Source: Arabiibacter massiliensis (lineage in GTDB: Bacteria; Actinomycetota; Coriobacteriia; Coriobacteriales; Eggerthellaceae). Taken from it: DNA of 64,000 nucleotides. This document shows, one piece after another, positions 8,687 through 17,564 of this stretch. A program made the translations under genes and the position numbers. The notes below the pieces were generated by a model. It was given only the letters and a program-made list of their open reading frames with translations, ran no database searches and had not been told where the DNA came from. Each line of letters begins with the position of its first letter. The first letter of the stretch is position 1. The stretch is taken from assembly GCF_900169505.1 (NCBI RefSeq), contig NZ_LT827021.1, positions 3,313,916 through 3,377,915 of the forward strand, read 5' to 3'.

Positions 8687-9280
8687 CTACTGCGAGCTGC
8701 TCGGCAGGTGCTTTCTCGTCGCTCGGTGATAGCTTTTGATGGTGCTGTTCTCGAGGACCTCCGGATGCTCTTCGGCGAGCTTCAGGAACGCGCTGCTCAG
8801 GCCGTCCCAGTCTTGGATGCGTCCCGGCTCGTGCAGGCTCCACCCTTGCATGTCCTCAAGCCGCCAGTTCGATTTGAGCGAGTTGTTCAGCATCGACGTG
8901 GTCACGATGTTGACGTCATCATCCTTGCCTCCATTGGCGATGGGGTCGACGTGGTCCAGCGTGGGCGTGAGTTCCCAGTAGGCAATGTGCGCCTCCTTCA
9001 TGCTCCAATGCGGGGTGAAGGGGAACGTTTCAGGGAGAAGAATGCTCAGGGTTCGCAAAAACCCAGGGTTGACGAGCTTCTTGCCGGAATACCGATCGAT
9101 GAAGCCGTCGCGAACGGCAAAGCGCACGAGCCGGTCGGCGGAGCTCCGCCGCTTCTTCGGCTCGATCGGCTCGAAAGGGTACTCCGATTCGATCAGCGCG
9201 CCCGCGCCGTCGATGTCGCCCAAGAGGATGGCCGACGCCGCCTTCTTGAGGATATCCGCATGGTCTAGTCGCTCGTCCAT
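8687..9280 (-). CDS. HNH-type endonuclease-like protein
   Basis: The protein has 197 residues; the start at 9280 follows GGAAGGGGCTCCG. The segment LTPTLDHVDPIANGGKDD, then NIVTTSMLNNSLKS, matches the DH-x-x-P-x-x-x-GG ... N ... N-x-x-K core of HNH nucleases (about residues 104-140). The rest is not recognised; the N-terminal half is charged and soluble. It stands between the luxR gene and murJ on the same strand as both, with no modification gene nearby, so it is not an obvious restriction system. It may be a solitary HNH protein of mobile origin or a host repair enzyme. Confidence 0.65.
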   Translation of the reverse strand: MDERLDHADILKKAASAILLGDIDGAGALIESEYPFEPIEPKKRRSSADRLVRFAVRDGFIDRYSGKKLVNPGFLRTLSILLPETFPFTPHWSMKEAHIAYWELTPTLDHVDPIANGGKDDDVNIVTTSMLNNSLKSNWRLEDMQGWSLHEPGRIQDWDGLSSAFLKLAEEHPEVLENSTIKSYHRATRKHLPSSSQ

Positions 9281-9316
9281 CGGAGCCCCTTCCGTCTTCG
9301 CGTGGCAACCGCCGCC

Positions 9317-11417
9317 TTATCCCCGTCCCAGCTTGCCGGCCACCTTGCCCACGATGTTGCCCACGAAGGCGGCCTCGGGCACATGCAGCTTGATGGACAG
9401 GCCGAACGTCACCGCCAGGCTCACCAGGCCGCCGGCCACCACGTAGGCGAGCGCCTGCGGGATCGACCCCGACAGCGGCCCGACAAACGTCGTGAGCGCG
9501 AACAGCACGCCGCCGCCCGCCGCCGCGCCCAGCCCGCCGAACACGAGCGCCATGAAAAACGCCTTCGCCGTGGAGCGCAGCCCGAACGGCCCCAGGCGGC
9601 GGCGCAGGTACGCGAACAGGCACACGTCGGCCACCACGTAGAACAGCACCTCGCCCACGGCGATGACCTCGATGGGGAAGCTTTCCGCATGCGACGCGCC
9701 GAACATGGTGAGCGCCACCTGCGCCGCGCCCGCCACGAAGTTGAACGCCGCGAACACGCCCATCTTCCGCAGGCTCGAGAATATCTTCTGCAAATACGTG
9801 TTCACGCCGTACACCGGTAGCGCGAACGCGAGCACGCTCATGTACGAGGCGATGGACGCCACGTTCTCGGTGGTGAACGCGCCGGCGCGGAACACCGTGA
9901 TGAGCGGCAGCGAGAACACCATGAGGTAGAGCGCGAAGGGCACCATGAAGAACAGTATCTGGTTGGTGCCGCTCACGATGCCGCGCTTCACGCCCGCGGC
10001 GTTGCCCTCGGCCTGCATGTCAGCCAGCTCGGTGAACATGGCCGTGGTGATGGGCACCGCCAAGAAAGAGTACGGCAGCGTGAACCACTGGCGCGCGTAC
10101 AGCAGGATGGACGGCCCGTTGTCGGCGAAGCTGTAGGCCGCGGCGTTCTGCACCGACACCACCACGAACGAGCACGCCATGACGAACAGGGCGGGCACGC
10201 CGAGCGAGAGCGTCTCGCGCAGCGCCGGGTCACGCAGGTTGATGCGCGGGCGCAGCCGGATGCCGTTGCGGCGCAGCGCCGGCAGCTGGATGGCCAGCGC
10301 CACGAACACCCCCAGCGGGTTGCCGATGGCGATGACGTAGAGCGCCATATCGGGGTTGCTCGGCGCGAGCGCCGCGTACAGCAGGAACGACGCGATGACC
10401 ACGATGCTCTGCGCCGCGGGCGCGATGGCTGACCACAGGTAATCGCGGTTGGCGTTGAGCAGCCCCGACACGATGGCGGTAGCGCCCGAGAACACGATCT
10501 GGATGGCGAAGAACTGGAAGAAGAACACCGACTGCGCCATCTCGCGCTGGTCGGAGTAGAAGCTCTGCGTGAAGATGAAGAACGAGGGGAACGCGATGCA
10601 CAGCGCCGACACCACGGCCAGCACCGCCACCACGATGGTGAGCAGGCTCGAGGCGTACTCGTTGCCGGCCTTCTGCCCCAGCTTCTTCTTCACCGACATA
10701 TACACCGGGAGGAAGGCCGTCACCAGGATGCCGCCTATCACCAGCTCGTAGAGCTGGGCGGGCAGGTTGTTGGCCACCTGGTAGGAGCTGGACAGCAGCG
10801 TGGAGCCCAGCGCGAAGGCCATGGTCCAGGTGCGCACGAAGCCCAGCACGCGCGAGATCATGGTGCACACGCTGATGAGCGCAGCGGAAGACCCCACGGC
10901 GGCCGCGTCGCCCTGGTCGGGCTCGGGCGCGTCCGTGCGCGCGAGCGCCGTCTTGTCCACGCCCGCGTGGCGGCCGACCACCGGCAGCTCGGCCGTGGAG
11001 GCGGGGTCGGCGCTGGCTCTTATACACCTCTCCGAGCCCACGGGACGGACTCCTATTCCGTATGCCGTCTTCTGCTTGAAAAAAAAAAACGCGGGGCGGG
11101 GTGGTGCGGTCGGGGCCCGCGTGGCGCCCGCCGATGCGGATCTCGGCCGTCTCGCCCGGAGCGGCCGCGCGCAGGCGGGCCTTCGCGCTCGCAGGATCCA
11201 GGCGCGGCTCGGGGCGGGGCACCCCCCGCTGGGCCACGGCCGCCGCGGTGGCGGGGCGGGCGAGTCCGGCGTGGCGTCCTCCCCCGAATATCTCCGACGT
11301 CGAGCCGGGGTCGGCCGCGCGCGCATGCGACGCCGCACGCTGCGGGGCCGCGCTCGGGCGCGCGGATGCCGGTTCGTCAACGCGCGTGTGTTGAGCTCGT
11401 GCGAGCTTGTCGGGCAT
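9317..11417 (-). CDS. murJ: MurJ lipid II flippase (MviN family), N-terminal part interrupted by an adapter artefact
   Basis: From about 10.9 kb down to 9317 the frame encodes a complete MviN/MurJ fold of some 14 membrane helices, beginning SAALISVCTMISRVLGFVRT, the classic start of the family. MurJ flips lipid II across the membrane. Upstream, a cytoplasmic proline/alanine/arginine-rich extension begins near an ATG at 11417. An Illumina adapter (11013-11089) lies within this extension and the two sides are in different frames, so true length and start are unknown. The extension carries three copies of a T-x-E-[IL]-x3-GRHAG motif (11265-11312, 11115-11162, 10961-11008). The family call for the C-terminal 560 residues is firm; the N-terminus needs resequencing. 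Confidence 0.85.
11013..11089 (+). other. Illumina Nextera adapter read-through left in the assembly
   Basis: The sequence follows the Nextera transposase end and i7 adapter with a few errors: CTCTTATACAC, then TCTCCGAGCCCACG, then an eight-base index GGACTCCT, then ATGCCGTCTTCTGCTTG and a run of 11 A. On the minus strand it translates to KQKTAYGIGVRPVGSE, a peptide seen where adapters were translated. It is not biological. It joins two parts of murJ in different frames, so an unknown number of bases is missing or wrong here. Confidence 0.97.
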
Positions 11418-11443
11418 GGAGGGACGCTTTCTGGTGCTTCGGA

Positions 11444-11449
11444 TATAAT
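11444..11449 (+). promoter_or_regulatory. Candidate -10 box (TATAAT) for nadK
   Basis: A perfect TATAAT lies 35 bases before the nadK ATG in the nadK/murJ divergent gap. No convincing -35 is visible. Confidence 0.45.
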
Positions 11450-11483
11450 GGCCCATCATAGCAAACCCGGAAAGAAGACCCTC

Positions 11484-12410
11484 ATGCGCATCCTCATCGT
11501 ACGCAATAATTCCAACTCGCAGGCCGTGGACGCGTCGCTTCTGCTCGCAACGTACCTGGCCACGCAGGGAATGGACTACACGCTGGTGGACTCCTCGGAG
11601 CTGTCCTGCCGCTGCGACCACGAGGAGCTCAACGCGGCGCTGGCCGCGGGCGTGGATGTGGCCGTGGTGCTGGGCGGCGACGGCACCATCCTGCGCACGG
11701 CCCGCCAGATCGGCACATCGGGCGTGCCCATCCTCGGCATCAACTTCGGGCGGCTGGGATTCCTGGCCAACTCGAGCGACGAGGGCGTGGTGGCCGTGGT
11801 GGCCGCCGCGCTTTCGGGCGACGTGGTGGCCGAGCAGCGCGCGAACCTGCGCATCGACGTCGTGTGCGAAGGCGAGCCCGACCCCTGGGGCGACGAGGAA
11901 TGTCATCCTGAGCGAGCGGAGCGAGCCGAAGGATCCCGTGCGGCGCCAGCTGACGAGCGTCCGTGCACGTTCTTCGCCCTCAACGAGCTGGCGGTGACGC
12001 GCGGCGCGAACGGCCGCATCATCGACTTCAGCTTGGGCATCTCGGGCGCGCACATCGCCGATATGCGCGGCGACGGCCTGGTGGTGGCCACGGCCACGGG
12101 CTCGACCGCCTACGCGCTCTCGGCCGGCGGCCCGCTCGTGGCGCCCGGCTTCGGCGGCCTGGTGGCCGTTCCGCTCGCGCCGCACACGCTGCATTCGCGC
12201 GCCATCGTCACGGCCGCGAACGACGTGGTGGAAGTCGACCTGTCGAAGAACCGCGACCCGCGCGAGGCCACGCTCTTCGCCGACGGAGAGCTGCTGGCCT
12301 TCGACCTCCCCGTGCGCCGCATCTACGTGAGCCGCGGCGAGGCCCCCACCGTCCTTCTGCGCTACCAAGGCGAAAGCTTCTACGAGCACGCCTCCAAGGT
12401 GTTCTTCTAG
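11484..12410 (+). CDS. nadK: NAD kinase
   Basis: The protein has 308 residues from the ATG at 11484; an apparent upstream extension runs through the adapter and should be ignored. It makes NADP from NAD and ATP in the cytoplasm. The GGDGT nucleotide-binding motif is at 64-68, NFGRLGFLA at 87-95, the NE-x-A motif at 167-170 and ATATGSTAY with the downstream glycine loop at about 202-216. Unusually, residues about 139-159 (starting CHPERAERAEGS) are encoded by the dispersed repeat at 11901-11957, inserted in frame between two conserved blocks without breaking them. The gene diverges from murJ and ends at a strong hairpin. Confidence 0.93.
   Translation: MRILIVRNNSNSQAVDASLLLATYLATQGMDYTLVDSSELSCRCDHEELNAALAAGVDVAVVLGGDGTILRTARQIGTSGVPILGINFGRLGFLANSSDEGVVAVVAAALSGDVVAEQRANLRIDVVCEGEPDPWGDEECHPERAERAEGSRAAPADERPCTFFALNELAVTRGANGRIIDFSLGISGAHIADMRGDGLVVATATGSTAYALSAGGPLVAPGFGGLVAVPLAPHTLHSRAIVTAANDVVEVDLSKNRDPREATLFADGELLAFDLPVRRIYVSRGEAPTVLLRYQGESFYEHASKVFF
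11901..11957 (+). repeat. Dispersed repeat copy, in frame inside nadK
   Basis: It begins TGTCATCCTGAGCG and continues through CCGAAGGATCC to a GCGGCGCCAGC tail, the same order as the copies at 27489, 33169, 36765 and 38806. In the nadK frame it encodes CHPERAERAEGSRAAPA. Confidence 0.85.
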
Positions 12411-12428
12411 GGCTTTTGCTGCAGTCCA

Positions 12429-12487
12429 CGATCTTCGCTCCAAAAACACGCCTCAGCGCATGAGGCATGTTTTCGGAGCGAAGATCG
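12429..12487. terminator. Long hairpin between convergent genes
   Basis: Two 26-base arms with two mismatches (CGATCTTCGCTCC ... and its complement) flank a seven-base loop, directly between the ends of nadK and the minus-strand gene at 12515. It could terminate both transcripts. Its length and near-perfection also fit a small palindromic mobile element. Confidence 0.6.
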
Positions 12488-12514
12488 GGCGCGTTGAAGA
12501 GAGCTGCCGAAGCG

Positions 12515-13291
12515 TTACAGCCAGAGGCGGTAGGCGGTGCCGGTGTCGTAGTCGACGATCTGGAGGCAGAAGGCGGACGGGTCGAGGTCGTCGAAGGCGC
12601 CCGGATCCTTGAGGTTGTTCGCGTTCACCTTGAACGGCAGGACGACCTCCTGCGACTCGCCGGGCTGGATTTCAAGCAGCTCGTCGCGACCGTAGTTCTC
12701 GTTTGCGAATACAAACGCGTCATCGAGCACGGCTCCCGCGCTCAGGCTGTCGTCGATGCCGGCAAGTTCCTCGCTCCACAGCCTGGCGTTCCCGATGGGC
12801 AGCTTGTACCATTGCGTGATGAGGCTGTCGGAAGCGTTGGTTATGGACACGGTGACCGCGATAAGCTCGCTGTCGTCGTACACCGGGCGATACGTTCCCG
12901 CGTAATCGGGGTGCCATTCTGCGAAGCTTTTCGTCGAGATGGTCTTCACTTCCCGTACTTTGAGGTCGATGTCGAGGCAGTCGTATTCCCACATGCCCGA
13001 TTCCTCGAGGGCGTTCACCAGCTCACGCGGCATTTGCTCGACCTCGCTCGGACGCCCTTCGTAGAGGCTGCCTTGGGTGATGTCCCTCAGCTGGAGCGTG
13101 GATCCCGGATCAAGGTCGATGACCTCCCTCGTCTCGTAACCCGTCTCCGTATACAGCCCTTCGCCGACGGGCGGTTCGGGAATGCGCGGCTCGCCGGGGA
13201 TGTAGCGGCCCACGAACCAGCCCATCACGAGCGCGACGGCGATGAGGCAGACGGTTCCTATGGCGATGCGAATGCTGCGTGCGTTGCTCAT
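12515..13291 (-). CDS. Membrane-anchored extracytoplasmic protein of unknown function
   Basis: The protein has 258 residues from the ATG at 13291, which has AAAGGAGG seven bases upstream; an ATG at 13309 lacks such a site. One hydrophobic segment (about 8-28) ends in GRYIPGEP and anchors a hydrophilic, acidic beta-rich domain. The later part (ELIAVTVSITNASDS ... IQPGESQEVVLPFKVN) has the look of an immunoglobulin-like domain as in DUF4352/DUF5027-type proteins, but I cannot place it firmly. It is alone on its strand, and diverges from the small LuxR gene at 13474, which might regulate it. Confidence 0.7.
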   Translation of the reverse strand: MSNARSIRIAIGTVCLIAVALVMGWFVGRYIPGEPRIPEPPVGEGLYTETGYETREVIDLDPGSTLQLRDITQGSLYEGRPSEVEQMPRELVNALEESGMWEYDCLDIDLKVREVKTISTKSFAEWHPDYAGTYRPVYDDSELIAVTVSITNASDSLITQWYKLPIGNARLWSEELAGIDDSLSAGAVLDDAFVFANENYGRDELLEIQPGESQEVVLPFKVNANNLKDPGAFDDLDPSAFCLQIVDYDTGTAYRLWL

Positions 13292-13473
13292 GACGGCCTC
13301 CTTTGGCAAGCGCCGATCGGGCGGCGCCCGATCCGATCTGGATCGAACCTATCATTGCACGCCGCATGGCCGCAACGGTGATTTATTTCACCCCTGCGTC
13401 GAACGGAGTTGCATGCTATCGTTGTTTCGGCGGAAGGGCGCGGAAGGCGCGCGGGCTCGAAAGGCGGACCGAC

Positions 13474-14085
13474 ATGACCGACATACTGGCGACGGCGGCG
13501 ATCCTCGCAGGCGTGGGCGCGACGTTCTGCGGCGCATGCCATGCCATCGCGCGCGCCGCGTATTTCGACGGCCCCGCTCAGGCGGACCTGCTGCTCGCCT
13601 TCTTCCGCGTTATCGTATTCGCCGCCGGGGTCATCGGGTGCCTCGCACTCACCGACTTGCATGGCGAAAGCGCTGCGGCCCTGTTCGCCGTCGTGCTCTG
13701 CATCGTCGCGTTCGCGGCGGGCGCGCTGATGTCGCGGTCGTGGCGCGCGGCGGAGGAGCGGGAGCGCTCGCGCGTGGCCGAGCTGCGCTCGCTCGTCGAC
13801 CGCCTGCGCACCGAGGAGGACTCCGTCGAGGCCCGCTGCGCCCGGGCCGCGCGCGCCTTCGACCTCACGCGCCGCGAGGAGGACATGCTCGGTCTTCTGC
13901 TGGAGGGCCGCACCCGCGCCGAGATCGCCCGCGAGCTGTTCGTGTCGAGCAACACGGTGAAGACGCACATCCGCAACCTCTATCGCAAGATGGGCGTAGC
14001 GGACAAGGATGAGCTGGTCGAGACGCTCGCGCCGGAGGGCGGGGGCGCGGCGATGCGCATCAACACCACATCATCCTTAAAATAG
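13474..14085 (+). CDS. Small LuxR-family regulator with N-terminal membrane segments
   Basis: The protein has 203 residues from the ATG at 13474. About three hydrophobic helices occupy 1-90, followed by a short coiled segment (WRAAEERERSRVAELRSLVDRLR). A C-terminal LuxR helix-turn-helix lies at about 125-185 (LTRREEDMLGLLLEG ... SSNTVKTHIRNLYRK). It is a compact version of the membrane-bound LuxR regulators elsewhere in the window, without the transporter-like fold. It precedes the secreted-protein operon starting at 14195 and may control it or the divergent gene at 12515. Upstream in-frame starts are possible but lack ribosome-binding sites. Confidence 0.8.
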   Translation: MTDILATAAILAGVGATFCGACHAIARAAYFDGPAQADLLLAFFRVIVFAAGVIGCLALTDLHGESAAALFAVVLCIVAFAAGALMSRSWRAAEERERSRVAELRSLVDRLRTEEDSVEARCARAARAFDLTRREEDMLGLLLEGRTRAEIARELFVSSNTVKTHIRNLYRKMGVADKDELVETLAPEGGGAAMRINTTSSLK

Positions 14086-14109
14086 GATAAGCGGTCGCTC
14101 AACTCCCAA

Positions 14110-14138
14110 TTGACGGTTTCACGACGCCGAGGTATGGT
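14110..14138 (+). promoter_or_regulatory. Probable sigma-70 promoter of the surface-protein operon
   Basis: TTGACG at 14110-14115 and TATGGT at 14133-14138 are separated by exactly 17 bases, 56 bases before the first start codon of the operon. Confidence 0.6.
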
Positions 14139-14194
14139 TTGCTATGCAAGTTCTTTTGCCTCGGCAGAAGGGCCAGAGCATAGGAGCCTTACGT

Positions 14195-14893
14195 ATGAGC
14201 ACGCCAGACAGTCAGAGCACGCAGAGCCTTCCAGTAGACGACACCGAAGCGAACGCCCCAGATGGGTGTGGCTCGCGCGTCGATTCTGCCCCGGCATCTG
14301 TCGAAGCGAACTCCGTAGCCGGAGCGTCTGACTCGCATTCCCCAAAAGCCAGCGCCGCCGCAGAAGCCGTGAAGAAGTCCGGCAAGACCCTGGGCGTGTC
14401 CAAGCACGTGGTCGCCGGTATCGTGGCCGTGCTGGCCGTGGCCGGTGCCGTGAGCGCGGGCGTGTTCCTCACGCAGAACCCCTCGGTGGAGGACTGGTAC
14501 GACTCCACCGCCTCGCAGGGCCAGTTCGAGGGCAAGTCGAAGGAAGAGATCCAAGCCGCCCTCAACGAAGAGGTGGCGAAGGGCATGATGAACATCTCCA
14601 TCGCCGCCGTAGTCACGTTCCCCGATGGTGCGTCGGAGGGCGAGGCCCGCATTGAGAACATCGCCGCCAACCCCATGGACCAGAAGGTCACGATCACCTT
14701 GAAGGATTCGGGCGAGGCGGTATACGAGTCCGGTGCCCTCGCGCCTGACCAGCATATTCAGACCATCAAGCTGTCGCGCGACCTGGAGCCCGGCGAGTAC
14801 GCCGCCGTGGCCACGTTCACCGGGTACGATAGGGAGACCCATAAGCAGACCGGCCAAGCGGCCGCCGAGATCACGTTGCGTATCGAAGGCTAA
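14195..14893 (+). CDS. Membrane-anchored protein with extracellular domain, surface operon
   Basis: The protein has 232 residues from the ATG at 14195 (TAGGAG eight bases before). A long polar, serine/alanine-rich cytoplasmic N-terminus (about 1-70) leads to one membrane helix (HVVAGIVAVLAVAGAVSAGVF). An extracellular domain follows, whose last 110 residues (ATVTFPDG-like repeats, EPGEYAAVATFTGYD) look like a beta-sandwich. No catalytic motif is seen. It is first in a three-gene run with the secreted proteins at 14965 and 15564, all exported or anchored, so a shared surface structure is likely. The function is unknown. Confidence 0.72.
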   Translation: MSTPDSQSTQSLPVDDTEANAPDGCGSRVDSAPASVEANSVAGASDSHSPKASAAAEAVKKSGKTLGVSKHVVAGIVAVLAVAGAVSAGVFLTQNPSVEDWYDSTASQGQFEGKSKEEIQAALNEEVAKGMMNISIAAVVTFPDGASEGEARIENIAANPMDQKVTITLKDSGEAVYESGALAPDQHIQTIKLSRDLEPGEYAAVATFTGYDRETHKQTGQAAAEITLRIEG

Positions 14894-14964
14894 GATAACC
14901 TTCGACAAGAGATAGTGCGAGCATGTCAGACAACGTAAGGGCACATCAGGAAAGGAACGGTACC

Positions 14965-15546
14965 ATGAAGAAGATCGAGTGCGTCAAGAGGGGAATCGTC
15001 GGCGTGTGCGCAGCGACATTGCTGACAGGATTGTGCGCCGGAAGCGCGTTCGCGGCGGCCTCATCGACCGAGCCGGCCCAATGGGATGCCGTGAATGCGA
15101 GCAACCAAGGTAAAACCGAGGTTAGCGCTGACGTTGACGCACAGGTACAGGCGACGGTTCCGATCTCCTTCACGGCAGCTGTGAACGCAGATGGAAGCTT
15201 CACGCTGCCGAACAATATTGAGCTGAGGAATGCAAGCACCTTGGCAAAGGCTCACGTTTCGGCTATTAGCGTAACGGAAGTTTCCGGCAAGCTCATTGCC
15301 AGCGGTGCCACTGCTGCCGATCCGAACAGCGTGAAAATGACTGTCAACAGCTTCGACCTGTCTACAGCAAGCTCATTCGCTGCAACTGCCGCCGGTTGGG
15401 AAATACCGGCTGCGACCAATGCGAGCACTCCCGGAACGCTCCCGTTGACCTTTGCCGGAACGATTGCCAATCCGTCCCAAACGGGTGCGATCCACCTGTT
15501 CGATATCACGTGGACTGTTGCTTTTGGCGGTACACCGACAGCCTAA
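14965..15546 (+). CDS. Secreted surface protein, WxL-like or pilin-like
   Basis: The protein has 193 residues from the ATG at 14965 (GGAAAGGAAC upstream). A clear signal peptide (1-31, AFAA cleavage) is followed by a threonine/alanine/valine-rich beta domain. The stretch VDAQVQATVPISF ... DGSFTLPNNIELRNASTLAKAHVSAISV resembles the fibre-type domains of WxL-like and camelysin-like proteins, but there is no WxL motif or sortase signal. It follows the anchored protein by 71 bases and precedes the next gene by 17, so it belongs to one operon. It may be the released or polymerised component. Confidence 0.72.
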   Translation: MKKIECVKRGIVGVCAATLLTGLCAGSAFAAASSTEPAQWDAVNASNQGKTEVSADVDAQVQATVPISFTAAVNADGSFTLPNNIELRNASTLAKAHVSAISVTEVSGKLIASGATAADPNSVKMTVNSFDLSTASSFAATAAGWEIPAATNASTPGTLPLTFAGTIANPSQTGAIHLFDITWTVAFGGTPTA

Positions 15547-15563
15547 GGCGCTTGCATGGACAG

Positions 15564-16941
15564 ATGACTGGTCGAGCCAAATATCACACGTCAACCCGCA
15601 AGGCCGCGCTGAGGTTCAGCGCGGCCTTGGGCCTTTGTTTGCTGCTGGTTGCCGGCGTGCTGTGGCCGGTGCCTTTGTCGTTTGCTGCTTCGGAAGCGGC
15701 TTCTGGCGAAACCCCTCCTTCGGTAGAAGCCGCTCCCGAAACCGCACCTGACAACACGGCGGAGCAGCCTCCCGTCGACGACGCGGACAACGTGATCGTC
15801 GAGACGCCCTCGGCCGAGCCCGTGCCGCCGGCTGCTCCGGCCGAGCCTCCCGTCACGCCCGTCGTTCCCGAGCATGAGAACGCCTGGTCCATCGGGCTCG
15901 ACGAGGCTTCCTCGGTGGTCGCCGAGCTGTGGGACGACGGCACCTTCGTCGTGGACGGCGCGGGCGACACCCTCGCGTTCGCCTCGGCCGACGAGGTGCC
16001 CTGGCTCGCGGCCGGCGTGGCCGACGACATCAGGCGCGTCGTGTTCGCCGACGCGGTGGAGCCCGCCAGCCTGGCGCACTGGTTCGAGGGGTGCGCGAAC
16101 CTCGAGGAGGTCGCGAACGTCCCGGCCGGCGCGACGGACGTCACCCGGCTGTTCTTCGACTGCCCGAAGCTCGTGGAGCTGCCCGACGACTTCGCCTTCG
16201 CCCCCGACGCGAAGGCCGAGGAGGCGTTCGGCTTCGAGAAGCTGCCGGCAGAGCCCTTGGAGACGGCCTACTCGGGCACCGACGAGAACGTACTCGCCTA
16301 CGCCTGGAAGCTCGACGGCCGCGCGCTCGTGGACCCGCTCGCGCCCGAGCTCCCCCCGGTCGAGGAGCCGGTGGAGCCAGAGGCCCCGCAAAACGATGCG
16401 CAAGCGCCCGAGGGCGACCCTGTTGAGGAGCCGGCGGAGGAAGCCCCCGAAGAAGAACCGGCGCCCGAGGAGCATCCTATCGAAGAGGCTCCCGAGCCGG
16501 AGCCCGATTTTGTAAACGACCCAGCCCGCCCCCCCGCGGGTCCCCACCCCCTTCCCTCCCATGGCCCCCATGGGGGGGGCCGGGGCCGCCCCGCGTCCGC
16601 CCCCCCCCCCCGTCACGGTGGAGAACCGCTCCGAGCGCGACGTGGCCATCGTGGGCGCCCGCCTCAAGCGCGCCGATATGGACCTGCCCGGCGGCTCGTG
16701 GTCGCTCTCCGCGCAGAACGGCCTCGCCACGTACGTGACCGACGCGCGCTTCACGCCGCTCGGTCTGGAGGTTCCCTTCGATGCGCCGGTGGTGCTGCGC
16801 GCCGACGGCGACCGCATGAGCCTGGTCTGGTACAGCGAGTTCTCCGACTTCGGCATGAAGCAGCTGGTGGGAGCCGTAGCCGACGCGGGCGACGCCGACT
16901 TCATCTACGGCACCATGATCTGGATCGTGGCCGCCGCCTAA
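15564..16941 (+). pseudogene. Secreted proline/glutamate-rich surface protein, frame broken near 16.5-16.6 kb
   Basis: The frame starts at ATG 15564 with a signal peptide (about 11-42) and an acidic proline-rich linker. A globular region (WSIGLDEASSVVAELWDDGTFVVDG ... ASLAHWFEGCANLEEV) follows, like the surface leucine-rich BspA-type units, then an E/P-rich stretch. Between about 16510 and 16615 the sequence becomes long C and G runs. The reading then continues in another frame to 16941 (VTVENRSERDVAIVGARLKRAD ... IYGTMIWIVAAA). One extra or two missing bases explain it. Given the homopolymers, a sequencing or assembly error is at least as likely as a true frameshift. It is the third gene of the surface operon. 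Confidence 0.65.
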
Positions 16942-17564
16942 TCTTCCCAGCCAGCCCAAGCGTCGGCTGCTATCAGCCGCTGCATGATCTCGTCGGGCCA
17001 CGACACGTCCATAGTCTCGAACTCGTATCGCACGAGATCCCCGCGCGCGATACGGGCGACGGGCTTCAACAGATAGGTGTTGTCGAAGAGGAACGCCTCG
17101 TCGCACAACGGCACCGCTTTCACGAGGTTGTCGAAAGAAGAGCGGGCCCTTCTCCTCACCGTTTCCGGATCCACCCCGTGGCCGCCGAGCTCCGTGCGCC
17201 TCTTGATGCGGCGGTTCGCTATCTCGGGATCGTCCACGCCTACGTAATAGAGGGTGATCGCGAATCCCCGTTGTCTGGCCGAGGAGATGGTCCTCATGAT
17301 GGAATGGCCGGTCAAAGTAGATTCTTGGTTGAAGCTCGTCCGCGACTCCAGGCAGGTGCGGACGAGTTCGAGCGCTTCGCGGCCCGCGCGCAACTGCGCC
17401 GAGCGATCCGCCCAATCCCATCCATGGGCGACGAGGATCTCGTCCGAGTTGACACGGGGCATGTCCTCCGAAACGCTCGTGCGATCCCATAGCCCAGACT
17501 TGAACAAGGTCGATTTGCCTGCGCCGTTCACTCCTGCGAATAGGATGTAGCGAGGCGCCGCCAT
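16938..17564 (-). CDS. Zeta-toxin-like P-loop kinase
   Basis: The protein has 208 residues from the ATG at 17564. A Walker A motif GVNGAGKST lies at 11-19, followed by an NSDE segment (39-42) and the pattern of zeta toxins and related small-molecule kinases (SFNQESTLTGHSIMRTISSARQRGF). Zeta toxins phosphorylate UDP-N-acetylglucosamine and poison cell-wall synthesis; some relatives are harmless kinases. The ATG overlaps the stop of the upstream HTH gene (ATGA), so the two are translationally coupled. That gene is not an epsilon antitoxin, so a toxin-antitoxin role is inferred. Its end overlaps the convergent surface-protein gene by four bases. Confidence 0.75.
   Translation of the reverse strand: MAAPRYILFAGVNGAGKSTLFKSGLWDRTSVSEDMPRVNSDEILVAHGWDWADRSAQLRAGREALELVRTCLESRTSFNQESTLTGHSIMRTISSARQRGFAITLYYVGVDDPEIANRRIKRRTELGGHGVDPETVRRRARSSFDNLVKAVPLCDEAFLFDNTYLLKPVARIARGDLVRYEFETMDVSWPDEIMQRLIAADAWAGWED

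Noticed and set aside
10800..11483. N-terminal extension of NAD kinase by about 228 residues
   Set aside because: It is read through the adapter and the opposite strand of murJ; the family start is at 11484.
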